From the NCBI GenBank assembly GCA_021324355.1, contig JAJPJD010000007.1, forward strand, positions 1-64,000: DNA of 64,000 nucleotides, given 5' to 3'. The translations under genes were made by a program, and so were the position numbers. The notes beneath the pieces were generated by a model, which was not told the DNA's origin, ran no database searches, and was given only the letters and a program-made list of their open reading frames with translations. Below, piece after piece: positions 9,601-15,862 of this stretch. Each line of letters begins with the position of its first letter. Positions within the stretch are counted from its first letter, which is position 1. This DNA comes from Actinomycetota bacterium (GTDB lineage Bacteria > Actinomycetota > Acidimicrobiia > Acidimicrobiales > RAAP-2).

Positions 9601-9673
9601 GGTCCTCGGGTCGGACCAGGTGATGCGTTCCTACCTGGGCCTGGATCCGCCTATTGTGCGCGCCGGCCAGTGA
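6659..9673 (+). CDS. triple fusion: MFS transporter - LivF ATPase - LivG ATPase
   Basis: This is a 1004-residue single frame. Residues about 35-450 are a 12-helix MFS domain (FNVLIPDIRQTF; VPIAYAGDRVRRMRM, the MFS loop 2-3 motif). Residues about 477-715 are a LivF-like ABC ATPase with Walker A GSNGAGKST, signature LSGGEQQ and Walker B LLLIDELSLGLAP. Residues about 744-995 are a LivG-like ATPase with Walker A GPNGDGKTT, a degenerate signature LSTGTRR, Walker B LLLLDEPTVG and H-loop VIEHDM. The two ATPases would power the upstream LivH-LivM permease; the role of the MFS domain is unknown. The frame is continuous with no sign of error at the joins. Its stop is only 3 nt from the stop of the convergent citrate synthase gene. 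Confidence 0.85.
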   Translation: MSEPSMPATASVPERDTVGSGDGTRVVEEASGRAPLSWLDPRRITWPASVVPLLVLAGLGAMTQFEGSAFNVLIPDIRQTFHLSLAGLTTITAVTAPIGLLLDVPIAYAGDRVRRMRMTSLGFLVFMAFSALTGLGGVLVSLTVLYVARLGVSVGSAFQSTGSSLMADFFPVDVRAKAYFARATVAAIFASVAPATVGLLELRLSWEAPFFIFAIPTVFFVALGLTIKEPVRGRYEREMMGADPATAVVADEPASVAETFRTLFANPSMRRLYYSLPFLTVAAIGIGQFTSLFYQEILHLDAAARGFVIALTEPGAVVGLVFGGTVLRPLVERRPGTVVRLIAVNATLAGGLLVGFALSPNVVVAAIFQFLLAAVLATIVPGVTTVLSLVIPPRMRTLGFATASIWFLVGIPVLPVVGVIGDDFGLRTGIVVFVPVFVLGSYILASGGAYIARDIDKVRVSTLARAEIRQARLEGRSDLLMVRRLRAGYGQLDVLFDVDLDVEDGEMLALLGSNGAGKSTLLRTISALLVPTAGTVMFDGIDITSADPRRVVEMGVVHVPGGRGIFPGLTVAENLHLALGPSRRRRSEGASPAGVSSVDEALELFPPLRQRLRTAAGELSGGEQQMLSLAQAFLFEPRLLLIDELSLGLAPSVVSQLIERVRAVHRAGAAVVLVDQSLSTAMAVAERCAFMERGQVLFCGPTSELVERGDLARAVFLSGFADRPRSAVLDDGAAPPETRPRSEPVLRASGLTKTYGGVRVLSGVDVDLADGEVVGVIGPNGDGKTTLLDLLTGAQQADSGQVLLDGHDVTDWSMHRRAAAGIARSFQEPRLWPGLTVDEILALGVARRHGGFKVAGALLGLPATRRRERAIRAEVDEIVELLHLEPFRLKFPTELSTGTRRIVELATVVAQRPRLLLLDEPTVGIAQRETEPLAALLREVRAVLGCAMLVIEHDMAFLSGLADRLVAMDAGEVIAQGSPQQVLGSDQVMRSYLGLDPPIVRAGQ

Positions 9674-9676
9674 TGC

Positions 9677-11209
9677 TCAGAGGTCGGGCACCGGCTGGGG
9701 AGGGGGCGGGCCCACGTAGCGAGCCGAGGGCCGAAACAGCCGGTTGTCGGCCATCTGCTCGAGGACGTGGACAGTCCAGCCCACCGTGCGGGCCACGGCG
9801 AAGGTGGGGGTGAACAGGTCGCGCGGGATGCCGCAGCGGTCCATCACGACCCCGGCGTAGAACTCCAGGTTCGTGTGCAGCTCGCGCCCTGGCTTCAGCT
9901 CGTCGAGGACCCGCAGTGCGACTTGCTCGACTTCGACCGCCAGGTCGACCAGCGGACCGCCCAGGCGTTGGGCGACCGTTCTGAGGAAGGCTGCGCGCGG
10001 ATCCTCGGTCCGGTAGATGCGGTGGCCGAAGCCCATGAGGCGCTGGTCGCTGGCGACGGCCGAGCGGAGCCAGGCTTCGGCGTTTTCGACCCGGCCGATC
10101 GCGTCGAGCATGTCGAGGGCTCGGCTTGGTGCGCCTCCATGGAGCGGGCCCGAGAGCGCCCCGATCGCTCCGCAGATCGCGGAGGCCAGATCAGCCTGGG
10201 TCGAGCTGATCACCCGAGCGGTGAAGGTCGAGGCGTTGAAGCCATGGTCGGTCGCGATGATCAGGTACTGATCGAGGGCTCGAGCCTGCTCGGGGTCAGG
10301 TTCGGTGCCGCTCAGCATCCATAGGTAGTTCGCGGCCAGCGGCAGGTCCGACCGCGGCTCGACCACCTGGAGCCCTCGGGCCAGGCGGTAGGTGGATGCC
10401 AGAAGGACCGGCACTGCGGCGCCCAACCCGATCGCGTCGGCCCGCGCCGTGGCCTGGTCGATGTCCGACAGCGGCTGCAAGGCGCGGTGTGCTCCGAGCA
10501 GCGAGATCCCGGTCCGCAGGACTTCGAGAGGGCTTCCGGCCGACGCGACGGTCGCCAAGACGTGGCGGAAGCTCTCGGGGAGCGTCGCGTGCGCGTGGAG
10601 CTCGTCGAGGAACTCCCGTCTGCGGGCGAGGTCGGGGAGCTCGCCGAAGAGGAGGAGGTGCCAGACGTCCTCGAACTGGCGCGACGCGGCGAGATCGACC
10701 GCCGAGTACTGGCGGTAGTGGTAGAAGCCTTCGTGTCCCCGGACGTCTCCGACGGCAGTGGTCGCCACGATCACCCCCTCGAGGCCCCGGGGCGCCTCCA
10801 GGGAGGCGTCGCCAGCCGTCAGGCTGGCCGCGCCCATGAGGTTCCGCATCGACACCACGCCGACCAAGTTCCCATCCTCGACCACCGGCAAGTGCCGGTA
10901 GCGGTGGTGGCGCAAGCTGGCCCAGGCAGTACCGGCTGGTTCCTCGGGGCCGAGGACATCGGGGTTGGCAGTCATCCAGGCCCGCACCGGTTCGGTGTTC
11001 GGGTCGGAGCCGCCGGCCGCGGCCCGCAGCAGATCCCGTTCGGTCAGGATCCCCGCGACCTTGCCCTCCTCCACCACGACCACCGACCCGATGTCGTGAT
11101 GCTGCATCAGCCCGGCCGCCTCGCCCAGGCTCGTGTTTTCGGCGCAGGTGACGGCCGGTGACGACATCAGGTCACCGACGGTGAGGGCGCTGACCGGGTG
11201 CTGAACCAT
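9677..11209 (-). CDS. citrate/2-methylcitrate synthase-like protein with N-terminal CBS domain pair
   Basis: The protein is 510 residues. An N-terminal pair of CBS domains (about 5-125; VGDLMSSPAVTC, VAGILTERDLL, VRAWMTANPDV) probably binds adenine nucleotides. A citrate synthase domain follows. Catalytic motifs are GPLHGGAPSRAL (His), MGFGHRIY (His) and HTNLEFYAGVVMD, where Glu stands in the place of the usual catalytic Asp. The reaction would be condensation of acetyl- or propionyl-CoA with oxaloacetate, gated by nucleotide binding. ATG 11209 is chosen because the frame further upstream loses similarity and overlaps the divergent promoter. A possible weak -10 (GACAAT) lies 6 nt upstream of the start. 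Substrate choice cannot be read from sequence. Confidence 0.85.
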   Translation of the reverse strand: MVQHPVSALTVGDLMSSPAVTCAENTSLGEAAGLMQHHDIGSVVVVEEGKVAGILTERDLLRAAAGGSDPNTEPVRAWMTANPDVLGPEEPAGTAWASLRHHRYRHLPVVEDGNLVGVVSMRNLMGAASLTAGDASLEAPRGLEGVIVATTAVGDVRGHEGFYHYRQYSAVDLAASRQFEDVWHLLLFGELPDLARRREFLDELHAHATLPESFRHVLATVASAGSPLEVLRTGISLLGAHRALQPLSDIDQATARADAIGLGAAVPVLLASTYRLARGLQVVEPRSDLPLAANYLWMLSGTEPDPEQARALDQYLIIATDHGFNASTFTARVISSTQADLASAICGAIGALSGPLHGGAPSRALDMLDAIGRVENAEAWLRSAVASDQRLMGFGHRIYRTEDPRAAFLRTVAQRLGGPLVDLAVEVEQVALRVLDELKPGRELHTNLEFYAGVVMDRCGIPRDLFTPTFAVARTVGWTVHVLEQMADNRLFRPSARYVGPPPPQPVPDL

Positions 11210-11237
11210 GACCCCATTGTCCCTGGCCAGCAGGGAG

Positions 11238-11267
11238 TTGTAAACATTGATCAAGTCAATGTAAGGT
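11238..11267 (+). promoter_or_regulatory. MerR-like promoter/operator for the HTH-citrate synthase
   Basis: A TTGTAA -35-like element (11238-11243) and a TAAGGT -10-like element (11262-11267) are separated by 18 nt. The spacer is occupied by an inverted repeat, ACATTGA-tcaag-TCAATGT (11244-11262). A dyad filling an elongated spacer is the classical MerR-family arrangement. The GTG start follows the -10 by 5 nt. This is an AT-rich island in otherwise GC-rich DNA. Confidence 0.6.
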
Positions 11268-11272
11268 CCGGT

Positions 11273-12436
11273 GTGGTCGGGTTGGTCACCAGTGAGGAGG
11301 CGGCGCGCCGGTTGGGGATCAAGCTCACGACCCTTTACGCCTACGTCAGCCGCGGTCTGCTGGTCCCCCATCGCGGCCCGGACCGTCGCAGCCTCTTCGA
11401 GGTCGAGGACATCGAGGCCCTGGCGAGCCGGCGGGGGTCGACCGCACCGCGGGAGGCCCGGTTGGCCACCGTCACCACCGCCATCACCGAGATCCGGCCG
11501 GAGGGGCCCCGCTACCGGGGAGTGCCGGTCGCCCAGCTGGCCCGCACCGAATCGTTCGAACGGGTCGCCGAGCTGCTGTGGCAGCAGGCCCCGGGGGTTT
11601 GGGAGCCAGTCTCGATCGGTCCGGCGCCGATGGCTCGCGCCGGGGACCGACTCCGTTGGGCGGTGGTCATGTGCGGGTGCGCCGACCCGCTTCGAGCGGA
11701 CCGACGCCCGGTCGCGGTCGTGCGTGCCGCCCGGACGGTCATCGCCACCATGGTCGAGGTCCTGGACCGCGGGCCGGGAGAAGGATCGATCGCCGAGCGC
11801 CTCGCCGTCGCGCTCGCCCCGGAACCCCGACCGGCGGTGACCGAGGCGATCCGGGCGGCTCTGGTGCTGCTGGCCGACCACGAGCTGGCCACCTCGACCC
11901 TGGCGGTGCGGACGGCGGCGTCAACCAGGTCCGACCTCTATGGAGCGCTGCTCGCCGGCCTGGGGGCCTCGGGAGGGCCCCTCCATGCCGGGGCGAGCCG
12001 GGCTGCGCACCTGGTGCTCGAGGACGCCGAGCGCCGCGGCGCGCCACCCGCGCTCGACAGAGCCCTGGGGTGGCGCCCGCCGCTCGCCGGCTTCGGGCAC
12101 GGGGTCTACGCCGCCGATCCGCGCTTCGAGGAGCTGTGGTCCTTCGTCCAACGCGTCAGCACCGGGCGGGTTGAAGTCGTGAGCGCCCTGCTCGCGCTGG
12201 CGACCGAGCGAGGGCTGCCCCCGCCAAACGTGGATCTCGGCCTCGCTGCGTTGAGCTTCGTGTCGGGCATGGACGCCGAGAGTGGCTCGGTGCTGTTCGA
12301 GGTGGCACGGACGGCCGGGTGGGTTGCCCACTACCTCGAGGAGCTTGCCGAGGCTCCGCTGCGCTACCGGGCCCGGGCGATCTATGCGACCCCCCGCCGG
12401 CTCGGATCATCCCCGGCCCCATCGCCCCAGGGCTAG
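11273..12436 (+). CDS. citrate synthase family protein with N-terminal MerR-type HTH domain
   Basis: The protein is 387 residues. Residues 1-55 form a MerR-like winged HTH (TSEEAARRLGIKLTTLYAYV followed by SRGLLVPHRGPDRRSLFEVE). The rest is a shortened citrate synthase fold. Catalytic positions remain: His in GPLHAGASRA, His in GFGHGVY and Asp in PPNVDLGLAAL. The second motif lacks the usual Arg/Lys after His, and the first has AGA for GGA. GTG 11273 is preferred because the frame upstream runs through the promoter and dyad. It is divergent from the CBS-citrate synthase, so it may sense an acyl-CoA or oxaloacetate and regulate one or both promoters. It could instead be an ordinary enzyme with an oligomerising HTH. 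Confidence 0.8.
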   Translation: MVGLVTSEEAARRLGIKLTTLYAYVSRGLLVPHRGPDRRSLFEVEDIEALASRRGSTAPREARLATVTTAITEIRPEGPRYRGVPVAQLARTESFERVAELLWQQAPGVWEPVSIGPAPMARAGDRLRWAVVMCGCADPLRADRRPVAVVRAARTVIATMVEVLDRGPGEGSIAERLAVALAPEPRPAVTEAIRAALVLLADHELATSTLAVRTAASTRSDLYGALLAGLGASGGPLHAGASRAAHLVLEDAERRGAPPALDRALGWRPPLAGFGHGVYAADPRFEELWSFVQRVSTGRVEVVSALLALATERGLPPPNVDLGLAALSFVSGMDAESGSVLFEVARTAGWVAHYLEELAEAPLRYRARAIYATPRRLGSSPAPSPQG

Positions 12437-12439
12437 CGT
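12434..12439 (+). promoter_or_regulatory. TAGCGT -10 element, leaderless type
   Basis: TAGCGT fits TANNNT and lies 7 nt before the GTG of the small zinc-ribbon gene, overlapping the end of the preceding gene. No ribosome-binding site is present, so a leaderless mRNA is inferred. Confidence 0.4.
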
Positions 12440-12446
12440 GAGGGTC

Positions 12447-12626
12447 GTGACCGACCACGCGAGCTTGCTGGCGAGCTGCGAGGCGATCCTCGACGAGGTC
12501 GAAGCGACGCTGGCCCGTATCGCCGATGGCACCTACGGGACGTGCCAGGTCTGCGGGGCGGAGATCCCCGACGAGCGGCTGGCCGCTGCGCCGACCACGA
12601 CGTCGTGTGGCCGGCACGACGGCTAG
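12447..12626 (+). CDS. small DksA/TraR-type zinc-ribbon protein
   Basis: This 59-residue protein starts VTDHASLLASCEAILDEVEA, a short helix like the coiled-coil end of DksA/TraR proteins. It is followed by the ribbon GTYGTCQVCGAEIPDERLAA and then TSCGRHD. DksA-type ribbons use four Cys; here the ligands visible are C-x-x-C and, 18 residues on, C-x-x-H, so His may replace the fourth Cys. It is much shorter than DksA (about 150) and lacks the long coiled coil that enters the RNA polymerase secondary channel. It ends 7 nt from the stop of sodN (convergent). Confidence 0.7.
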   Translation: MTDHASLLASCEAILDEVEATLARIADGTYGTCQVCGAEIPDERLAAAPTTTSCGRHDG

Positions 12627-12633
12627 CGCCGAG

Positions 12634-13050
12634 CTACTTCTTCGTCGCCCAGAAGATCTCGGCGATCTGGTCGATCTCGTCGATGAGCCGCTGGCCGACC
12701 GCCTCGTCGTTGGTCTTCTTGGCCTCGCCGGCGGTCTTAGTGGCCTTCCAGAAGAGCTCGTGGAGCTGGGGATGGGCTTCGAGGTGCTCGGGCTTGAAAT
12801 AGTCGGTCCACAGGACCCAGAGGTGGTGCTTCACCAGCTCGGCCCGCTCTTCTTTGATGGTGATCGCCCGCTGCTTGAAGTCGTGGTCGTCGGAGGCGTT
12901 GTGCTTCTCCTGGCAGGCCTTGACGGACTGAGCTTCGATCCGGGCCTGGGCCGGGTCGTAGACGCCGCAGGGCAGGTCGCAGTGCGCCGATGCGGCCGGC
13001 GGCGGGGCGATCCGGTCCAGCGTCGTGAGGATGCGGTCGATCAAGGACAT
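12634..13050 (-). CDS. sodN: nickel superoxide dismutase
   Basis: The 138-residue precursor of Ni-SOD converts superoxide to oxygen and hydrogen peroxide. The mature N-terminus HCDLPCGVYDPAQARIEAQS is the nickel hook: after cleavage behind Ala22, His1, Cys2 and Cys6 ligate the metal. The 22-residue leader (MSLIDRILTTLDRIAPPPAA plus SA) must be removed, matching the divergent SodX-type protease next door. The mature part is about 116 residues, as in the family. ATG 13050 is chosen because GGGAG lies 8 nt upstream; the longer frame has no family match. It is cytoplasmic and hexameric in known members. Confidence 0.97.
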   Translation of the reverse strand: MSLIDRILTTLDRIAPPPAASAHCDLPCGVYDPAQARIEAQSVKACQEKHNASDDHDFKQRAITIKEERAELVKHHLWVLWTDYFKPEHLEAHPQLHELFWKATKTAGEAKKTNDEAVGQRLIDEIDQIAEIFWATKK

Positions 13051-13145
13051 CTTCGGCTCCCTTCGCGCCATGGGGTGTTCGAGCGCGGGCCCACGCACGG
13101 GCGTAGGCCTGCGGTCGTCGATCCCACCTTACCCAGCCTCGACCC

Positions 13146-13601
13146 GTGAACGGACTGGCGATGCTTTGGGCCGGCCGGGGGCGGTCGTTCCTCTGGTTGG
13201 CTGCGGTGGGTCTCGGGCTCGCCACCGCCTCCCTGGCCTTCGGCCGGGTCGAGGTGGTGGGCGAGAGCATGGTGCCGACGTTGCGGCCAGGCGACCGGCT
13301 CGTGGTCCTGCGGTTCGGCCACCGATGGCTGCTCCGCCCTGGTGACCTGGTGACCGTGGCGCCGCCGCCCGGTCCGGGCCGGCCCCAGCGCCTGGTGAAG
13401 CGGTTGGTCGAGCGCGACGGGGCCACCGTGGCGGTGATCGGGGACAACGCGAGCGCCAGCACGGACAGCCGGAGCTTCGGCCGGCTCCCGCTGTCGGCCG
13501 TCACCGGCAAGGTGGTGTACCGCTACTGGCCTGCCAGCCGCGCCGGTGCGATCCGGCGAGGCCATCGAGCCAGGTCGGCCCAGGTAGGCTGGCCGCGGTG
13601 A
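13146..13601 (+). CDS. sodX: nickel-type SOD maturation protease, S26 signal-peptidase-like
   Basis: This 151-residue S26-family protease has a hydrophobic N-terminal helix (about 14-32, FLWLAAVGLGLATASLAF). The catalytic Ser sits in VVGESMVPTLRPGD and the Lys base in QRLVKRLVERDG, with a GDNASASTDSR box typical of signal-peptidase-like enzymes. Adjacency and divergence with sodN identify it as the processing enzyme that exposes the Ni-binding His. The start is GTG 13146; ATG 13161 is an in-frame alternative. The 95-nt gap to sodN must hold both promoters; I saw no clear Nur-type operator. Confidence 0.92.
   Translation: MNGLAMLWAGRGRSFLWLAAVGLGLATASLAFGRVEVVGESMVPTLRPGDRLVVLRFGHRWLLRPGDLVTVAPPPGPGRPQRLVKRLVERDGATVAVIGDNASASTDSRSFGRLPLSAVTGKVVYRYWPASRAGAIRRGHRARSAQVGWPR
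13585..13590 (+). promoter_or_regulatory. TAGGCT -10 element, leaderless type
   Basis: TAGGCT lies 7 nt before the GTG of the XRE regulator and inside the end of sodX. No Shine-Dalgarno is present at that start. Confidence 0.45.
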
Positions 13602-13990
13602 CCGGCGACCCTCCCCGCTGGCGCCAACTGGGCGAATTCATTCGCGACCAGCGGGCGGTGGCCCGGCTGTCGCTGCGCCGCCTCTCGGAGCTGGCCGGGA
13701 TCTCCAATCCGTACCTGAGCCAGATCGAGCGGGGGCTCCGGAAGCCCTCTGCCGAGATCCTCCAGCAGATCGCTCGGGCCCTGCAGATCTCGGCCGAGAC
13801 CCTCTACGTCCAGGCCGGGATCCTCGAGCCCGGCCCTGAGCACGACGACCTCAGCCGTCGCATCCTGGCCGATCCGCACCTGTCGGTGGAGCAGAAGCAA
13901 GCCCTGGTCCAGATCTACTGGTCGTTCCGGCGGGAGCGGGAGGCCCCGGCACCTGCCCAGCCCGACCAGGGCCGGGTCGCCGCTGGTTGA
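13598..13990 (+). CDS. XRE-family transcriptional regulator
   Basis: The protein is 130 residues with a Cro/C1-type HTH at about 14-70 (LGEFIRDQRAVARLSLRRLS, ISNPYLSQIERGLRKPS, LQISAETLYVQAGI). A C-terminal tail of about 50 residues has one helix and ends Pro/Ala-rich. The start overlaps the sodX stop by 4 nt (GTGA), so it can be coupled to sodX, and it also has its own putative leaderless promoter. The target is unknown; the SOD locus or mshA are candidates by position only. Confidence 0.88.
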   Translation: MTGDPPRWRQLGEFIRDQRAVARLSLRRLSELAGISNPYLSQIERGLRKPSAEILQQIARALQISAETLYVQAGILEPGPEHDDLSRRILADPHLSVEQKQALVQIYWSFRREREAPAPAQPDQGRVAAG

Positions 13991-14019
13991 GGCACGGACC
14001 AGGGCGGACGGTTCGCCAC

Positions 14020-14025
14020 TAGGCT
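14020..14025 (+). promoter_or_regulatory. TAGGCT -10 element upstream of mshA
   Basis: TAGGCT lies 9 nt before the mshA GTG start with no ribosome-binding site between, consistent with leaderless or near-leaderless transcription. Confidence 0.4.
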
Positions 14026-14034
14026 CAGGTCGCC

Positions 14035-15306
14035 GTGCGGCGCCTCGCCATCTTGTCCTTGCACACCTCCCCGCTGGCCCAGCCGGGATCGGGCGACAGC
14101 GGCGGGATGAACGTGTACGTGCGCGAGCTGGCCTCGGCCGTCGCCCGGTCGGGCGCCGACTGCGACGTGTTCACCCGGGCCAGCGCGCCCGACCAGGACC
14201 CGCTGGTGGCCCTCGAGCCGGGGCTGCGGATCCACCATGTCCGGGCTGGTCCGCTTGCCCCGGTGCCGAAGGAGTCCCTGGTCGAGGTGGTGCCCGAGTT
14301 CACCGACCGGGTGCTCGGGCTCATGACCTCGCCGTCAGGCTTGCGCTTGAGTGACGACGAGGGTGGCCCGTTCGAGGCGGTGCACGCCAACTACTGGCTC
14401 TCGGGGCTCGCCGGCCACATCATCAAGCACGAGCTCGACCTGCCGCTTCTGTGCACGTTCCACACCCTGGATCGGGTCAAGGCCGAAGCCGGCCCCGAGG
14501 AGGTCCAGGCCGACATGCCCCACCGGCGGGCCGAGGCCGAGGCGGAGATCATTCGGTGCTCCGATGCGGTCCTCGCCTCCTGCAGCGTCGAGGCTGACCA
14601 GATCGTCGAGCTCTACGGCGCGGATCCCGAACGGGTGCGGATCGTGCCACTGGGGGTCGACCACGCCTACTTCGCGCCCGGCGACCGCGCCCAGGCCCGC
14701 CGTGCCCTGGGCTTGCCGACCGCGGTGCCGCTTTTGCTCTTCGTGGGCCGTATCCAGCCGCTCAAGGGGGCCGACGTGGCCGTCCGGGTGCTGGCCGAGC
14801 TGGGGCAGCCCCCCGCCGGCCCCGCGCCGGTCCTGGTGGTGGTAGGGGGGCCGAGCGGTCCTCGGGGCGAGGAGACCTACCGCACCCTGCAGGCGCTCGG
14901 CCGCCAGCTCGGTGCGGCCGACCGTCTCCGGCTGGTCCCGCCCCAACCCCACGAGGTGATCTCCACCTACTACCGGGCGGCCGACGTCTGCCTGGTGCCG
15001 AGCCGTTCGGAGTCCTTTGGGTTGGTCGCCCTGGAGGCAGCAGCCTGTGGGACGCCGGTGGTCGCCTCGGCGGTGGGCGGCCTCACGACCCTGGTCGAGC
15101 ACGGGGAGACCGGCTTCTTGGTGGAGAACCGCGAGCCGGGGTCCTTCGCCCACTACGTCCGCCTGGTCCTCACCCAGCCTGGCCTGGCCGCCCGGCTGTC
15201 GGCCAACGCAGCTGGCCGGGCTCGCCGGTACAGCTGGCGGGAGGCCGCCGAACGGCTGGCCGCGCTCCACGACGAGCTGGCCGCCGGTCACCTGGTCCAG
15301 TGCTGA
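14035..15306 (+). CDS. mshA: D-inositol-3-phosphate glycosyltransferase, mycothiol synthesis
   Basis: This 423-residue GT4 glycosyltransferase is predicted to transfer GlcNAc from UDP-GlcNAc to inositol-3-phosphate, the first step of mycothiol. Diagnostic N-terminal residues are LSLHTSPLAQPGSGDSGGMN followed by VYVREL. Further MshA-like blocks are CTFHTLDRVKAE, LFVGRIQPLKGADV and the donor-site E-x7-E motif ESFGLVALEA with CGTPVVA. Length matches the family. The next gene is a YbjN-like protein, the same order as in mycobacteria. Other msh genes are not in the window. Confidence 0.92.
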   Translation: MRRLAILSLHTSPLAQPGSGDSGGMNVYVRELASAVARSGADCDVFTRASAPDQDPLVALEPGLRIHHVRAGPLAPVPKESLVEVVPEFTDRVLGLMTSPSGLRLSDDEGGPFEAVHANYWLSGLAGHIIKHELDLPLLCTFHTLDRVKAEAGPEEVQADMPHRRAEAEAEIIRCSDAVLASCSVEADQIVELYGADPERVRIVPLGVDHAYFAPGDRAQARRALGLPTAVPLLLFVGRIQPLKGADVAVRVLAELGQPPAGPAPVLVVVGGPSGPRGEETYRTLQALGRQLGAADRLRLVPPQPHEVISTYYRAADVCLVPSRSESFGLVALEAAACGTPVVASAVGGLTTLVEHGETGFLVENREPGSFAHYVRLVLTQPGLAARLSANAAGRARRYSWREAAERLAALHDELAAGHLVQC

Positions 15307-15341
15307 GCGGCCCAGTCCGGCGCGTCCAGGGGTGCTGAGCG

Positions 15342-15833
15342 GTGCCGGTCGCCGAGCTCCCCGAAGAAGAGGAGCGGGCCCGGGCGGTCGAGGTGATCGA
15401 CCAGTGGTCGGCCCGAGAGCTGGCGCGCGACTCGGCCCTGGTGGCGGCCGAGCGCCAGGAGGTGCACGACCGCACCGCCAGCCACCGCTGGTACCTGCGG
15501 TTCCGGGGCGAGGAGAAGGACTACGTCACGGTGTGGCTGACCCTCGGCCAGCGGACGCTCCATCACGAGGCCCAGTTCATGCCGGCGCCGGAGGAGAACG
15601 CCGAAGCCGTCTACCGCTACCTGCTCCGGCGCAATCGGGACCTCTACCAGATGGCCTTCTGCCTGGGACCGGAGGACGCGATCTACCTCATGGGACGGGT
15701 CCCGGCGGCCTTGGTGGACGAGGACGAGCTCGATCGGATCGCCGGGTCCTCGCTCCACTACGTCGACGAGCACTTCCCGACCGCCATGACCCTCGGGTAC
15801 CCCAAGCTGTATCGCCGACGCCCTCGGCGGTAG
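15342..15833 (+). CDS. YbjN-domain protein
   Basis: The 163-residue protein resembles the YbjN/type III secretion chaperone-like family (WYLRFRGEEKDYVTVWLTLG, LHHEAQFMPAPEENAEAVYR, and a C-terminal YVDEHFP). Molecular function is undefined. The homologue next to mshA in mycobacteria (Rv0487 position) supports the assignment and suggests a conserved, unknown link to the mycothiol locus. The start is GTG 15342, 35 nt after mshA, so the genes are probably cotranscribed. No signal peptide or membrane segment is seen. Confidence 0.82.
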   Translation: MPVAELPEEEERARAVEVIDQWSARELARDSALVAAERQEVHDRTASHRWYLRFRGEEKDYVTVWLTLGQRTLHHEAQFMPAPEENAEAVYRYLLRRNRDLYQMAFCLGPEDAIYLMGRVPAALVDEDELDRIAGSSLHYVDEHFPTAMTLGYPKLYRRRPRR

Positions 15834-15850
15834 CGGCCGCCGCCATTCGT

Positions 15851-15856
15851 TAGCCT
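15851..15856 (+). promoter_or_regulatory. TAGCCT -10 element, leaderless type
   Basis: TAGCCT lies 6 nt before the ATG of proC, placing the expected transcription start on the start codon. Confidence 0.45.
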
Positions 15857-15862
15857 CGGGCG

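Noticed and set aside
11210-11881. 5' extension of the CBS-citrate synthase frame by about 224 codons
   Set aside because: The extension is antisense to the HTH-citrate synthase and has no similarity to CBS or citrate synthase families.
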